From Pictodentalium vernedei (lineage: Eukaryota > Mollusca > Scaphopoda > Dentaliida > Dentaliidae): a DNA stretch of 64,000 bases. Under the pieces are notes generated by a model. The model had not been told where the DNA came from. It did no database searches and saw nothing but the letters and a program-made list of their open reading frames with translations. Shown here piece by piece: positions 13,013-25,469 of the stretch. The first letter of the stretch is position 1, and every line of letters begins with the position of its first letter. The translations under genes and the position numbers were made by a program. The stretch lies in NCBI GenBank assembly GCA_031216915.1, contig CM062292.1, positions 202,761,262 through 202,825,261 of the forward strand, given 5' to 3'.

Positions 13013-13026
13013 AGTTTGAATAGCCA

Positions 13027-13414
13027 GGGGCGCGGTGGCTCAGCAGGTAGAGGTGCAGGGCTCAGTAGGTAGAGGTGCAGGCTGCAAGCCTAGAGGTCCT
13101 CGGTTCGAATCCCACCTGCGGCAACCGCGTTGTGTCCTTGGGCAAGACACTTCACCCCCATTGACCCTGTGGGGGCACGGTGACGCTGTGCACTAAGGCG
13201 TACTGCACGTCGATGGTGCACCTGTCTTCAACCAATGCTAACCCTGCTTGTGTGGAGTTAGTAAGTATGTTGGGGAGCTGACAGTTGCTCGCCGTTGCTC
13301 GGTGATGCACTCAGGGTACTCCGGCTTCCTCCACCCGTAAAACTGCCGTGGTCATGATTAGCCATTGTGCAGAAATATGTGACCTTAAACACCAATAAAT
13401 AAATAAATAACTAT
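13027..13414 (+). mobile_element. tRNA-derived SINE, full length
   Basis: The head resembles a tRNA: GGGGCGCGGTGGCTCAGCAG carries an A box and GGTTCGAATCCC a B box. It is followed by the linker GTGTCCTTGGGCAAGACACT, a body and an (AAAT)n tail. The insertion is bounded by a 14-bp target duplication, AGTTTGAATAGCCA, at 13013-13026 and 13415-13428. Next to the A box the stretch GGGCTCAGTAGGTAGAGGTG repeats part of the head. The well-kept duplication suggests a fairly young insertion. Confidence 0.9.
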
Positions 13415-13428
13415 AGTTTGAATAGCCA

Positions 13429-14322
13429 TTTTGTGAATAGCCCTTGGTGGGTTTTGATATAGGTGAGGAGTTAATTAGTTGAATGTCATCCTTCGAGGCT
13501 TGGTTCAGGTTATTACCGGTTGGTTGGACATTGATATCTAGAGGCAAAACGAGAAACGTGGACAAATAGTATAATAAGGGTCAACAGTAAATGAAGTGAA
13601 AGTTAGAATGAACACCCATTTGTTAACCCTTTACCTAAATAAACAACCACAACAAAAGTAGTCTCTTTCTCGATCAAATCGCGACACACTGACTTGAGTG
13701 GGGATTTCATTTCATGGACAGAAGAATATCACGACTCGAAGCGTGTGGAGGAAGGAAAACAAACAAAATAGCATCTGACATTCCATGTTGTCACATTTTC
13801 TCTTTCACTAGGTGATATTCCGCAGTGTTGTTGGAAGGAAAGCAACTAAAAAAATTCGACTGGATCGCGATCCATTCGAATTTCTCTGAGTAAGCGCAGA
13901 ACTGTAGCTGTTCACAAAAATAGCCATTCAATTTTTAAAAAAAAGTCGGTAGTTGCCTCCATAAAAATTCTTACGACTCCCCAATGATGGACCTGAATTT
14001 GTTTGTGTGGCAAAAAATGAAAATTCTTCAGTTATTCAAGTAGTTATTTGCAAGGGAGGTGCACCACTCGCTTAGAGTAAAGGGATGAAGAGTTGAATGG
14101 CATCCATCAAGTCTTGGTGCAAGTGATCACCGATCGGTCGGATGGATTTTGTTATCTGGAGGCAAAACAAGAAATCTTAGATATGTGGAAAATAGTAATG
14201 AGAGCAGACAGTAAATGAAATGGAAGTTATAGAATAAACACCTATTTGGTTATGATGGAATGCTGTTTATCGATAGGTCATGACGTCACTTTATGAAACA
14301 CAAACAATATTGTCATCTTTGG
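13429..14322. other. No gene seen
   Basis: A diverged duplication links about 13430-13590 with 14090-14230: both carry a GAGTTGAATG-like start, a ggttggaca/gtcggatgg segment and ATCTNGAGGCAAAACNAGAAA. Nothing looks coding. Confidence 0.45.
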
Positions 14323-14326
14323 TTAA

Positions 14327-14843
14327 CTCTTTACCTCGAATAGCAGACGACTCTTGTAAAAAACCCAATTGTTGAAAAACTAAATATTTTTATTTTGCAA
14401 CTCAAAAACAAACCTTATGGCCTCTGATCGGAACGAGGTCGATTTATTTATTAGTGTTTAATGTCACATACTTTTGCACAATAACCAATCGCGACCGTGA
14501 CAGTTTTACGGGTGGAGGAAGCCGGAGTACCCGGAGAGAACCACCAAGCATCGACGAGCAACATTCAGCTCCTCAACATTCTAACTCTGTTCAAGCAGGG
14601 TTACAGCGGTTGAAGACATGTGCATCATCGACGTGCAATACGCCTTAGTACACGGCGTCATCGTGCCCCCATGTAGGCAACCGGGATAAAGTGCCTTGTT
14701 CAAGGACACAACGCGGGTCGTCCCTGACGAGGATCGAACTCTGGACCTCTAGCATAGAAGCCCAACAGTCTACCACTGAGCCACCACGCTCCCTGAACGA
14801 GGTTGATGAACTCATGCCAATAAGCGGCCATAAGCTATGTTTC
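14327..14843 (+). mobile_element. piggyBac-like MITE, family A, split by a SINE
   Basis: The left part follows TTAA at 14323-14326 (CTCTTTACCTCG, AGCAGACGACTCTTG). The element breaks at 14443 and resumes after the SINE near 14808 with GGCCATAAGCTATGTTT. Its right end is missing; the next MITE starts immediately. Confidence 0.65.
14444..14794 (-). mobile_element. tRNA-derived SINE inside a MITE
   Basis: Read on the minus strand it begins CAGGGAGCGTGGTGGCTCAG, carries AGAGTTCGATCC as B box, then the GTGTCCTTGAACAAGGCAC linker and a TAAATAAA tail. The target duplication is GAACGAGGTCGAT at 14431-14443 against GAACGAGGTTGAT at 14795-14807, one mismatch. Its tRNA head differs from that of the SINE at 13027, so at least two subfamilies are present. 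Confidence 0.85.
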
Positions 14844-14845
14844 AA

Positions 14846-15079
14846 CCCTTTAACCAACGTAACGGCAAAAACCGGCCAGCGCTATTCTAAAAAATCGCCA
14901 ATTAATTTTCATTATTTTTTAATTCTTTGTTTCAAAAACCTAGGTTATGACCCTTCATTGAAACGAGCTCGTTGTGGTCGTTCCAATGAGGGGTCATAAC
15001 CTATGTTTTTGAGACAAAAAATTAGTTATTCAAGAATTTTTTTTGCAAGTGTCGTCTGCTTTTCATGTTAGGTAAAGGA
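14846..15079 (-). mobile_element. piggyBac-like MITE, family A
   Basis: Ends CCCTTTAACCAACGTAACGG and GTTAGGTAAAGGAT, with right TTAA at 15080-15083 and a mutated TCAA on the left. The central palindrome GGTTATGACCCTTCATTG / CAATGAGGGGTCATAACC is intact. Confidence 0.8.
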
Positions 15080-15083
15080 TTAA

Positions 15084-16199
15084 TGTCAAAACTCAAAAAT
15101 AATAAAATTAGAATGGCGAATAACGCCGGCCGGGTATAGGCCTATTCGTTACCTTTATGTAACGGTCTGGATTGATCTCTACGTTTTTTCTCTGCTGGCA
15201 GCGACCGGGCTATGCCAAAAGCAGTTTTGAAATAGAAAGTACAATATATTCGTAACTGTTTTCTCCAGCGGGAATGCAGCACCCTCTTCCCTCTATGGGC
15301 ACTCGCCGCTTAAGTTTTCCAATTCGCTGGTCCTAGTTTTGTTCTTCAGTTCCTTTTCACCTATTAGCCGATAACCCCGTAGCTACTCCACTTGTGGGCG
15401 TCTGTAGTTAGTTTGATTCTGTGGATTCGTGTTTCTTGTCTGGCCGTTAGTGTGACATCGGCATCATCCTCGATAGTGAAAAGGGGACGTAAGCATGACA
15501 TCGGCATCATCATTGATAGTGAAAAAAAGACTCTAAAGATTTACATTGTAAGCAGGGCGATATTATTCAGGAGGCTGACTAGACTGAAGTCTGGGGACCC
15601 GCAGGGACAGGGGACCCACCAATTTTTTTTTTTTTTGCGGAGGCACTGTTAGCAGCGCCTTAGGGCACAGTGGTTAAAGGCACTTTGCACTCTGCGCCGC
15701 AGAGATACGTGTACATATGTATTTATCCACACATATACTCTTATAAGTATACTATATATATATATATTTATATACAGTACATTATTTTAATGCTTATCTA
15801 AATAATATATCAAGTTGTGGGTAGAATCCTCCGGGAGACCCGCAAAATGGATATAGTGCTATGTACTGCGGCATAATGCCTACCGTACCAAGGCCAGACT
15901 GTCAGCTGTAGTTGGTGAAAGATTGAAGTGCCGGAGGGGTCCGGAAGTACCTAAAAGCCAAGGGGCCCGACCATGTGTTAATACGGCACTGATTTGATTG
16001 TAAGATTGCTTTGTTTTTGGATGCAAACAAATTTTATTCAGATGATAAGCACAGTACTATGCCTATCAACTAGGAATGGCCTCATTGGCATTCCTGACAC
16101 ATATTATATTAATATTTTTCTCCGGTGATTCGATTAACATCTTCACCGACGTGGTCAGTCACAGAATCACTTAATGATATTGGATTCGTTTAGTCACAA
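15084..16199. other. No gene supported
   Basis: An 86-codon plus-strand frame (15392-15652) spans a poly-T run and a GACATCGGCATCATC duplication and has no coding signature. Near 15650-15690 GCACAGTGGTTAAAGGCAC resembles a tRNA A box and may be a SINE head fragment. Confidence 0.4.
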
Positions 16200-16203
16200 T
16201 TAA

Positions 16204-16353
16204 ACCTTTACCCAACGTAACGCTCAAAATCGACCAGTGTTGAACTTGTTCCAATGAGTTTTATAAGCTATGTTTTGGAGCCAAAAAATGAAAAAAATAG
16301 TTATTCGAGAATTTTCTTTGCAACTATAGTCTGCTTTGGGGTAAGGTAAATGG
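16204..16353 (-). mobile_element. piggyBac-like MITE, shortened copy
   Basis: Flanked by TTAA at 16200-16203 and 16354-16357. The left arm CCTTTACCCAACGTAACG and right arm with AACTATAGTCTGCTTT are kept, but half of the central palindrome is lost, so the copy is about 150 bp against about 235 bp for the family. Confidence 0.7.
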
Positions 16354-16429
16354 TTAACCAACAATTACCTTTCATCCACTTTGAAACAAATCGCCTCTCC
16401 CAGTTGTGGTCTTTAGAGTTTGGTTTGTA

Positions 16430-16485
16430 TTTATTTATTGGTATTTAAGGTCGCATATTTCAGCACAATGACTGATCGTGACCGC
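16430..16485 (-). mobile_element. SINE 3' fragment
   Basis: TATTTATTTATTGGTATTTA followed by AAGGTCGCATATTTCAGCAC matches the 3' end of the SINEs at 13027 and 43655 in reverse. The head is absent. Confidence 0.6.
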
Positions 16486-16832
16486 AATATGGAGATAAAG
16501 TCAAGTTTAGTCAATCGTTTATACCCATGTTGCCTTTAGAGGACTTCCATCCCAAGCTTTGGTGACTGGGTCCTATTTTACCTGTAATACAGAAATTGTT
16601 CACCACAGTAAACAAGCACTCCTTTACTTTCCCACGGGGTCTCAAGGTTTTTGATTTCTGGAGATATTGGCGACGTTGTAGGTAAAGACGAAGGGTATCG
16701 TGGAAAATGAAATTTTGAAACGATCAACGAAAGGCACCTATCAAAGGATTTACTATTGAAAAAAAAACTAACTGGAAAAATCATAAATCTTATTGCTACC
16801 ATTTGTTTGCTTCACCTCATAGTTTATTGGTT

Positions 16833-19605
16833 TTTAGCTTAACTTGACATAGTCAAGATAAGCTATTGCCATCACGCGTGCGGAAGTCTGTTAGTCTGTG
16901 AGTCTGTGACGTCTGTTCACATTTTCCTTTAGCACGGGCTACACCCCGCAGTTCTTGTCTGATCGTCACGAAATTTCATATGCAGGTTTGGGGTCATGTC
17001 TAGATGAGAACGTCCCCTTTTGGTCGCAATCGGGCAACCGGTATGGCTGCCCGAGCCCAAAACCCGAAAACCATTAGCACAGTCTGCAGGACGTATTTAT
17101 GAAGGGATTTCATTGTAACTTGGTAGGATGCCTCTGTATAATGCCTAGATGAGAACGTCCCCTTTTGGGCATGATCTATCAACCGTAATGGCTGCCCAAG
17201 CCCGAAACCCAAAAACTTTTAGCACAGTCTGCAGGTCATGTTTAATGTGGAGGGATTTCATTGTAACTTGGTAGGATGACTCCTTATGATGTCTAGATGA
17301 GAATTTCCCCGTTTGGGCATGATCTGCCAACCATGACGACTGCCCGAGCCCAAAACCCGAAAACCTTTACCACAGTCTACAGGTCATATTTATTGATGAA
17401 TTTCATTGTAACTTGGTGGGTTGACTTCATACAATGTCTAGATGAGAAAGTCACCTTTTGGGCATGATTGGGCAACTGTGACGGCTACAGGGGCCCAAAG
17501 CCCGAAAACCTTTAGCACAGTCTAGAGGTCATATTTATGAAGGGATTTCATTGTAACTTGGTAGGATGACTCCAAATAATGTCTAGATGAGAATGTACCA
17601 TTTTGATCGCGATCATGCAGCCTTGATGGGTGCCCGAGCCCAAAAACCTTTAGCATAGGCAAAAGGTCATATTTATGGAAGGATTTCATTGTAACCTGTT
17701 AGGTTGACTCCATGTAATGCCTAGATGATGACATCCCCTTTTGGTCGTGATTGGTCAACTGTGATGGCTACTAGTGCCCGAAGCCCGAAAACCTTGAGCA
17801 CAGTCTACAGGTCATATTTATGAAGGGATTTCATTGTAACTTCTTAGGATCACTCCAGATGATGCCCAGATGAGATTGTCCCCTATGGTAGCGATCATTC
17901 AGCCATGATGGCTTGCCGAGCCCGAAGCCCGAAAACATTTAGCACAGTCTACAGGTCATATTTATGAAGGGATTTCATTGTAACTTGGTAGGTTAACTTC
18001 ATATAATGTCTAGATGAGAACGTCCCCTTTTGGACATGATTGGGCTACTGTGACGGCTAAAGGCGCCCGAAACCCGAAAGCCTTTAGCACAGTCTACAGG
18101 TCATATTTATGAGGAGATTTCATTGTAATTTGGTAGGATGACTCCAAATAATGTCTAGACGAGAACGTCCCATTTTGGCCATGATCATTCAGCCTTGATG
18201 GGTGCCCGAGCCCAAAAACCTTTAGCATAGGCAAAAGGTTATATTTATAGAAGGATTTCATTGTAACCTGTAAGGTTGACTCCATATAATGCCTAGATGA
18301 TGACATCCCCTTTTGGTTGTGATTGGTCAACTGTGATGGCTACAGGTGCCCGAAGCCCGAAAACCTTGAGCACAGTCTACAGGTCATATTTATGAAGGGA
18401 TTTCATTGTAACTTCGCAGGATCACTCCAGATGATGCCCAGATGAGATTGTCCCTTTTGGTTGCAATCATTCAACCATGACGGCTGCCCGAGCCCGAAGC
18501 CCGAAAACCTTAAGCACAGTCTACAGGTCATATTTATGAAGGAATTTCATTGTAACTTGGTAGGTTGACTTCATATGATGTCTAGATGAGAACGTCCCCT
18601 TTTGGACATGATTGGGCAACTTTGATGGCTAAAGGTGCCCGAAGCCCGAAAACCTTTTGCACTGTCTACAGGTCATATTTATGAAGGAATTTCATTGTAA
18701 CTTGGTAGGATGACTCCAAATAATGTTTAGATGAGAACATCCCATTTTGACCGTGATCATTCGGCCTTGATGGCTGCCCGAGCCCAAAAACCTTTAGCAT
18801 AGGCAAAAGGTTATATGTATAGAAAGATTTCATTGTAACCTGTTAGGTGACTCCATATAATGCCTAGATGATGACATCCCCTTTTGGTTGTGATTGGTCA
18901 GCTGTGATGGCTACAGGTGCCCAAAGCCCGAAAACCTTGAGCACAGTCTACAGGTCATATTTATGAAGGGATTTCATTGTAACTTCGCAGGATCACTCCA
19001 GATGATGCCCAGATGAGATTGTCCCCTTTGGTTGCGATCATTCAACCATGATGACTGCCCGAGCCCAAAGCCCGAAAACCTTTAGCACAGTCTACAGGTC
19101 ATATTTATGAAGGGATTTCATTGTAACTTGGTAGGTTGACTTCATATAATGTCTAGATGAGAACGTCCACTTTTGGACACGATTGGGCAACTGTGACGGC
19201 TTCGGGGACCCAAAGTCCGAAAACTTTTAGAACAGTCTACAGGTCATAATTATGAAGGGATTTCATTGTAGCTTGGTAGGATGACTCCAAATAGTGTCCA
19301 GATGAGAATGTCCCCTTTTGGTTGCGATCATTCAACCATGGTGGCTGCCAGACCCCAAAGCCCAAAAACCTTTAGCACAGTCTACAGGTCATATTTATTA
19401 AGGGATTTCATTGTAACTTGGTAGATTGACTTCATATAATGTCTAGATGAGAACGTCCCCTTTGGACGCAATTGGGAAACTGACGGCTACAGGGGCCCGA
19501 AGCCCGAAAACCTTTAGCACAGTCTACAGGCCATATTTATGAGGGGATTTCAATGTAACTTGATAGGATGACTCGTTTTGGAATAATTTCACTGTAACTT
19601 GGTAA
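16833..19605 (+). repeat. Tandem array 2, unit about 145 bp with four-unit higher-order repeat
   Basis: A hairpin cap (TTAGCTTAACTTGAC / GTCAAGATAAGC) and a GTCTGTGAGTCTGTGACGTC leader precede about 18 units. Each unit carries GGTCATATTTATGAAGGGAT, TTCATTGTAACTTGGTAGGA, GTCTAGATGAGAACGTCC, a GCCCGAGCCCGAAGCCCG block and AAAACCTTTAGCACAGTCTA. A unit variant with GATGACATCCCCTTTTGG recurs at about 17729, 18299 and 18870, i.e. every ~570 bp, so four-unit blocks were amplified about three times. It is non-coding. Confidence 0.9.
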
Positions 19606-19865
19606 CTTTTGTTGATATACGTTAACTGTGAGGGCCACATACATTAACTGTGAGGACATATTAACCCAACCCTCAGCTCTTTAGTACAGTGTACACCTCA
19701 TATTATTTTTATCATAAACATAGCACACAGGGAACAGAAATGAACATATTCCCAATTATCACAATTCTTGTCTTATTTCATAATCCTTTCATAAACATTG
19801 AACATTATCCTTTTCATCAAACACAACACACAAGTTAAGCTACAGTGTCATTGACACTTTCATTT
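19606..19865 (+). repeat. Unique 3' tail shared with array at 38690
   Basis: The tail contains TTAACTGTGAGGGCCACAT, ACACCTCATATTATTTTTAT and CTACAGTGTCATTGACACTT. It matches 39716-40005 closely and in the same order, showing that both arrays belong to one mobile family with a fixed 3' end. Confidence 0.75.
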
Positions 19866-22783
19866 TGCTCTTTATACGGTTCTACTCGTGTATTTCCGAG
19901 TCAGAATGATACATCTTTACTCTCTAACAGTAGTTTGAGCTCCCGCCGGGATGTCTATACGCCACGGTCTCCCACTTTGCCTGTTAGAGATGTTTGTGGA
20001 TTTATACAAATGTGCTGGACCGAACATACACTATAGTACATCCGAAAATCAAGGTGTCAATTTTCTTTGAAACATGTATACATTATCAGATTTGGTTTTC
20101 AAAAATGTTTATGATTTGGTTTTAAATAGGCCATTTCTGTAACAATTTAAATCTGTTTGCATCCTAGTATACCATCCCTTAAAAGCAACAGTTCAATTAT
20201 CTCAAACCTGGTTTGTGTCTTTGAAACAGCTCTTTTCTCTGTAACTCACTCAGACGCTCCCAAACTATCCACACTGGCCGTTGCTTTGGTATCGTTCATT
20301 TGTGCGTCGAGGCAGATAAAACGTCTCTGACCAGGGAACACAACCCCATTGAAGATATACGAGTCTTCGTCGCTAAATGACCACTGAATCATCCTCTACA
20401 ATTCAGTAATTGATCTTCAAAAGAATACTTATCCGGCTTAGTATAGACATCTGACTCTATACCCAATATATACCACCCCGCCCCACAGGATCCAACTTAA
20501 AAGTTTTTTGTCCAAGATTTTTTCAGCCAGTGCATATTTGGTGCTCAGGTTCATCACCTCAACCAGCGGCGGAGTACTTTCTCTCACATTATACGAGTTT
20601 CTGATAGAAATGCTAGTAGGACAACAGTATCACATGGTAACCTTATTTAGGGTTCGCGATTTTTTCCCTGCAAAAATAATTCATATTTGTAGTTCCGAAC
20701 AATAAAATACACGAAATGTTTGGAGTAAAGTAGGATTCGTTGTGTGTCGTTGAATGAAAAGAAAATTTTGATTTATGTTTGAAACGAAGAGGCAAATGCA
20801 CTTCGCCCGGAAAGAAATACATACCTATGACCGCCGTTGGAGGTGAGAAATTGGGCTTCCTTTCTGCCAAGAGTTAATATCCTTTGTGAAAATTCGCTAA
20901 TATCACATCATTAACGAGGTAACTCAAACAAACGTTTCTTAGCGGAATTATTGCCCATGCACAGTTACGTAATTTTCGCGAACTGTGAGCTCATTATTGC
21001 GATTACCCGAATAAACGTCAACCGACTCAATTGATATTTGGTATATGAACCTTTTAATATCCAGTTCGAAAACCAGTATAGTCCGACATTCGTTAGCGGA
21101 GTTTTGATGCTTAATAAGTTGATTGATGTTTATGAATTTCGAGCTCACGGGCGCGAAAACTCGAACAAACACCACCTGATTTGATCGACATTTAGTGTGC
21201 GAGTCTTTCACAACAATATCTCATCCGAAAACACTCTGAAAAACCAGTATGTCAGAAAAGACTCTTTGAAACGTACCCCTTGTTGCGTTTTCACTTCGAT
21301 ATCAGAAGGCCAATTTTTGTGTTCCCCACGTGTGATTCAAAGACACAGAAAGGTTCAAATAAACTTCACACGACTATCCCAGCTCATTTTCAAGTTAAAA
21401 GTATTTGTCAGTGTAAAATTCAAACTCGATGTGAATATTAACATCCAGCATCCTGAAGTCGAGTGTTCGCGCCTCAGATATTATACAGGGATAATAGTGA
21501 CCAGGAAAAGATGTATATCAATAACTGAAATAGTTGTTTCTTGTTTCAGGCAGACGACACTCTGTAAGAAAGAACTGCTACATCACCGGTTCTCAAAATC
21601 TTATGTTCAATAAATTCACTCGTACTCTCCAGGCTTTTGCGAATTAATGGAAGAACTGGACGATGCAATCATATTTTTTATTATCAACAAACAAAGAAAA
21701 CTCATGTACAGTAATAATATATGGCGAAAATACAAAAATATGAAAATATTTTTATGAATCATTTCATAATTTCTTCAATATAAAAAATATAAATTTTGTT
21801 GAACAGAATTTCTTTGTTAATGTGGAGAAAGAGACCTGTGTTCTCATTATCGAGTGTCGCGATTCTAACAGATTACATTGGCTCACATGCATAAGCAGTT
21901 AAGCACATACATATACACGTATTTAAACACACGTCCATATATGCACACTCACACGTCTTCACATGCCTACTACCTGACTTAATTACGTACTTATGTGTGT
22001 GCACCGCATTGTTTTCTTTACCTTGTGATGCAAGGGCGGCAGTAAGCCCCCCTCTCCCCCGTCGGAGAAACTGCCTCCTTTATTGTGAGCTTGTGGGGGA
22101 ATACCCTATCGCCCGCGTTGTAGAGTACAAGCTCCCGTGTCGAGTAAATCCTGGCGCCACCCACGTTGTGATGTACCGCATTTCAACCCATAATCATAAT
22201 CCTCTCGCAGTAATTTCTTTACATGTTTATAATAAGTGCGAGTCACATATTTATTTGCTTTTTATTTATTGACGCCGACTTAGAAGCCTGGAGTAGCGTT
22301 TTCTTGCCTGTGATGTAATACGGCAGGTAATCTGGCTGTGACGGTTTGGCTATCTTTGGGCTGGGGGAGAATTAAACACTGAGCAGGTACTTCTAGTCAA
22401 GTGTCGTCTGCCTTGACTGGAAGCACCTGCTTTACTGTAAGTTTTTCGCGGTATGTCATGTTCAATAAATTCAATCTGAGAGTTAAGGTCATTTTCCGTA
22501 TCTGTGGCTATGCCATGGCTGTAACGCAAGTACTAAGTGAAGTGGCATTCGTTACCGGTTCTATTTTACAAGTAAAACACTTGTTCACCATAGTAAACAA
22601 GCATTGTTCCACATCCCAGCAGAGACGTTGCTAAGGGGTCTCGAATGGGGAAAGGGTGTCCTCCATAAATATTCCAATTGCACCCCCGGCAAAATTCCTA
22701 CTACCACTACATAATTGCCAGCAAGTGGGGAAACCTGTTAGCATCCCCATCCCATCAGAGTCAAAATTTTCCAACTACAGGTT
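19866..22783. other. No gene supported
   Basis: The longest frame is 138 codons on the plus strand (21197-21613). It has no recognisable motif, no convincing splice partner and overlaps an 87-codon minus frame. I found no repeat family of this window in the stretch. Confidence 0.4.
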
Positions 22784-22787
22784 TTAA

Positions 22788-23033
22788 CCCTTTACCTTTA
22801 ATGAAAAACAGAAGACACTTGCAAAAAAATTCTTGAACAACTAATTTGTTTCATTTTTTGTCTCAAAAACATAGGTTATGACCCTCATAGGAACGAGTTC
22901 GACGAGCTCGTTCCAACGAGGGGTCATAACCTATGTTTTTGAGTCAAAAAAAGAAAAGAAAAAATAATGAAAATTATTTGGCGATTTTTGAGATTAGCGC
23001 TAGCCGGTTTTGGCTGTTACGTTGGGTAAAGGG
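22788..23033 (+). mobile_element. piggyBac-like MITE, family A
   Basis: TTAA at 22784-22787 and 23034-23037, ends CCCTTTACCTTTAATG and ACGTTGGGTAAAGGG. Its centre is GGAACGAGTTCGACGAGCTC followed by GTTCCAACGAGGGGTCATAA. Confidence 0.9.
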
Positions 23034-23102
23034 TTAATATATGATTCTGACAGAAATTAAAGACCGATAAGCTCGGTGTAACATATATAGAGTAAAGGAG
23101 GA

Positions 23103-23334
23103 CATAACACCTAGACCATGCAAGTATTTTCTGTGAAACGCCAAGGTACTTTGATATTTTTTTAGCACTTTGATACTATTTCTTTATAGCCGAGGGTATA
23201 GAAAAAAGTATCGGAAGTGGTATCTAGGCGTTTCACAGAAACTACATGAATATGAGACCATTTATGTTCTAAAACAACTTACCCCGATACAGCATATTCT
23301 CCGTGGCTAAGCCACAGAGAGTACTCTGTATCGG
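23103..23334. repeat. Two hairpins
   Basis: An outer inverted pair, TTCTGTGAAACGCC and GGCGTTTCACAGAA, spans about 23129-23240. A second hairpin at 23285-23334 pairs CCGATACAGCATATTCTC with GAGTACTCTGTATCGG around GTGGCTAAGCCAC. Confidence 0.6.
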
Positions 23335-24002
23335 AGTAAATGACGCCGCTCCATTTTATCAAAATTTTCAAATTACAAATGGGAGGTAGTCCCTCAAGTG
23401 GAACTCCGATTTTGTGGGGAGGGGGGTTCACACCCGTCGCACCTTCCCCGTCAACGCGGTTGTTTCATGTTCTGTGTCATGTTCTGAAACAGCCTCAAAA
23501 AGATCGGCATGAACCAACGATGCATTTTTCAAAATCAAAGCACAGTTCGCTGCAGTAAACATGCTAAAGGGAAACATTGATTCCAATGAGATTAACATGA
23601 GGGCAATAATTTGACGCGAGCTGAATTTGATTTTTATTATTGAAACCGTTCGTATACACGGACGTGAAAGGCGACTCTATTTGAATTTTTTTTTTGATAA
23701 TAGATGATGGTGAACTAGTTTCGATGCTCATTAAAAATTCAAATAGGATCACGTTGGGTGGATCAGATAGGTCTGTCTTAGTATTCTTACCCAGGGTCTC
23801 ATCCGAGACACCTTTATCTTCGCAGGTTAGGGGTGGGAGAAATGACATATCACTCGACACTGTGGGTCAGAGTGAAATGTGCAGAAGAATATGCGGTCCG
23901 AACAGAAAAATTAAAACCTGAGTAGGCGGCTACATTCACATTTAACTGTTTTATTACTCTTCATTGCAGTCCTTAGTTACGCGATACGGTGGTGATTACT
24001 AC
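23335..24002. other. No gene supported
   Basis: Short frames on both strands (up to 98 codons on the minus strand at 23564-23860) show no motif. A possible minus-strand donor (CCCTGG|GTAAGAAT, near 23790) is isolated. Confidence 0.35.
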
Positions 24003-24243
24003 CGGCGACCAATACTATAAACCTTTTACAATTGTATTTTCTAGGATTGTATTTTCTAGTTATGACTTTAAATGGATTAAAATGAACCATTAGCATTTTC
24101 AAATATGTGGTAATTTGCCAACTGGCAAATTGCCACACCTTTTAAAATGCTAATGCTTCATTTTAGTAAGTTTTTTTTAATAGATAGAAAATACAGTTCT
24201 AGAAAATACTCTTGTAAAAGTTTTATAGTATTTGGCTCCAGGT
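24003..24243. mobile_element. Hairpin MITE with CCAATACT ends
   Basis: Second copy of the element at 7999: GCGACCAATACTATAAACC on the left and the complement of TATAGTATTTGGCTCC on the right, with AATTTGCCA / TGGCAAATT at the centre. Confidence 0.75.
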
Positions 24244-24793
24244 CTCGTAAATCTGAAGTCCTTTCTGCAATTTAAAAATACCATTGTTATTTCGCTGAAG
24301 ACTGAAATTATATTTTCATCGCGGCATATATCGATCGACACTATAAAATTGATAAATTCCTGTGTTTTACAAACATTACATATAACAAAATTTATGGAAC
24401 CAAGCCTTGTCCTCCATTCTGAATATTAAATATTCCAAAAACGGAATGCTTGAGTTCTCCACCAAAGTTCATTCAAATGGGACCAGCTCATATTTAATAG
24501 CAGTATTACACAAGTTTTTCTTTCGAAACCTCCAGGATAAACACGCTTCCACTCTGAAACAAACTTTCCCGGCCTTTTATTCCGGGTGTGAAGATTAGGT
24601 CTGGTGTATGAATCACACCCTCCTTGCATATGAGCATTCAAATAAAAAACATGGCAAGCACTGTCCAACTGAAATCCAAAATTGATAGCCTGGTGTACAA
24701 TTCAGAACATTTACTTATGTGGAGATTGTCGTTCATCTCCAATTGTTTTCATTCGCACTCACTAAATCGATGATAAGAGTCACAAAGAAATCA
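24244..24793. other. No gene supported
   Basis: Overlapping short frames only; no splice pair or repeat recognised. Confidence 0.4.
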
Positions 24794-24797
24794 TTAA

Positions 24798-25242
24798 CCC
24801 TTTAACCTATTCATCCAGGCCACCGGTCTAATTCGGTTCGCAATTCGAGGCTGTTTTGAGCTATTTGTTTACCCACATTTCGTGTAGTTTGCGCGCACAG
24901 ATGATACAATGTATGTCTCTTTACTCACAAGGATATACATAAAATATTTCGTGCTCCAGTTATAGATATTACATCCAATAAGTATTTAATTAACTTCTAA
25001 AACATCCAAAAATTAGCACTTTGAACCCGAGCGCCCGCTTTTCCAGCCAGGAACATGAAACGTCATAACGTCATTAAATATGATGGCTGTTCAGTAAATG
25101 TTTGGGGAAGACCAATCAATATTTTCAACGTGCAGCCCCGAGGCTGCACGTTGGAAATACTGATTGGTCTGCCCCAAATAATGAAACTCTTCTACTTGCT
25201 GACATTGAGCTGGCACGGAAGATACCATTAGAGTTCAAAGGG
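24798..25242. mobile_element. TTAA-flanked element, about 445 bp
   Basis: TTAA at 24794-24797 and 25243-25246 bound short inverted ends (CCCTTTAACC and GTTCAAAGGG). The interior holds a strong hairpin at 25099-25185 (GACCAATCAATATTTTCAAC, TGCAGCCCCGAGGCTGCA, then the complement). The ends suggest a further piggyBac-like family. The bounding may be coincidental because the ends are short. Confidence 0.5.
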
Positions 25243-25289
25243 TTAATGGAAACAGCGCAGCGTAATCATAAAACTACAGTTGTGGTGAG

Positions 25290-25465
25290 TTTCACTTACA
25301 ATGGTAAATGTGCCATCAACCTTTCGTTCGAATCAAGTCTGGACACTGAGAAACATTTCTTGCGTTGATTCAAAGAAAATGAATCTTTATCGATTTTTTT
25401 CACATTCGATCGAATGGAATATTTCAGTTTGTCGGAAAAGCAAATTCCTTAGAGTATTAGACTGG
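25290..25465. repeat. Half copy of a TTGGTCGGAAAAGCGAA hairpin family
   Basis: GTTCGAATCAAGTCTGGACA, TTTCTTGCGTTGATTCAAAG and GTCGGAAAAGCAAATTCC match one arm of the fuller copies at 27955-28235 and 29125-29345. Confidence 0.5.
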
Positions 25466-25469
25466 TTGC

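Noticed and set aside
13027-13110. Functional tRNA gene on the plus strand
   Set aside because: The tRNA-like head is part of a SINE with body, tail and target duplication.
21197-21613. 138-codon plus frame as a gene
   Set aside because: No motif, no splice partner, and overlaps minus frames; could be real but unsupported.
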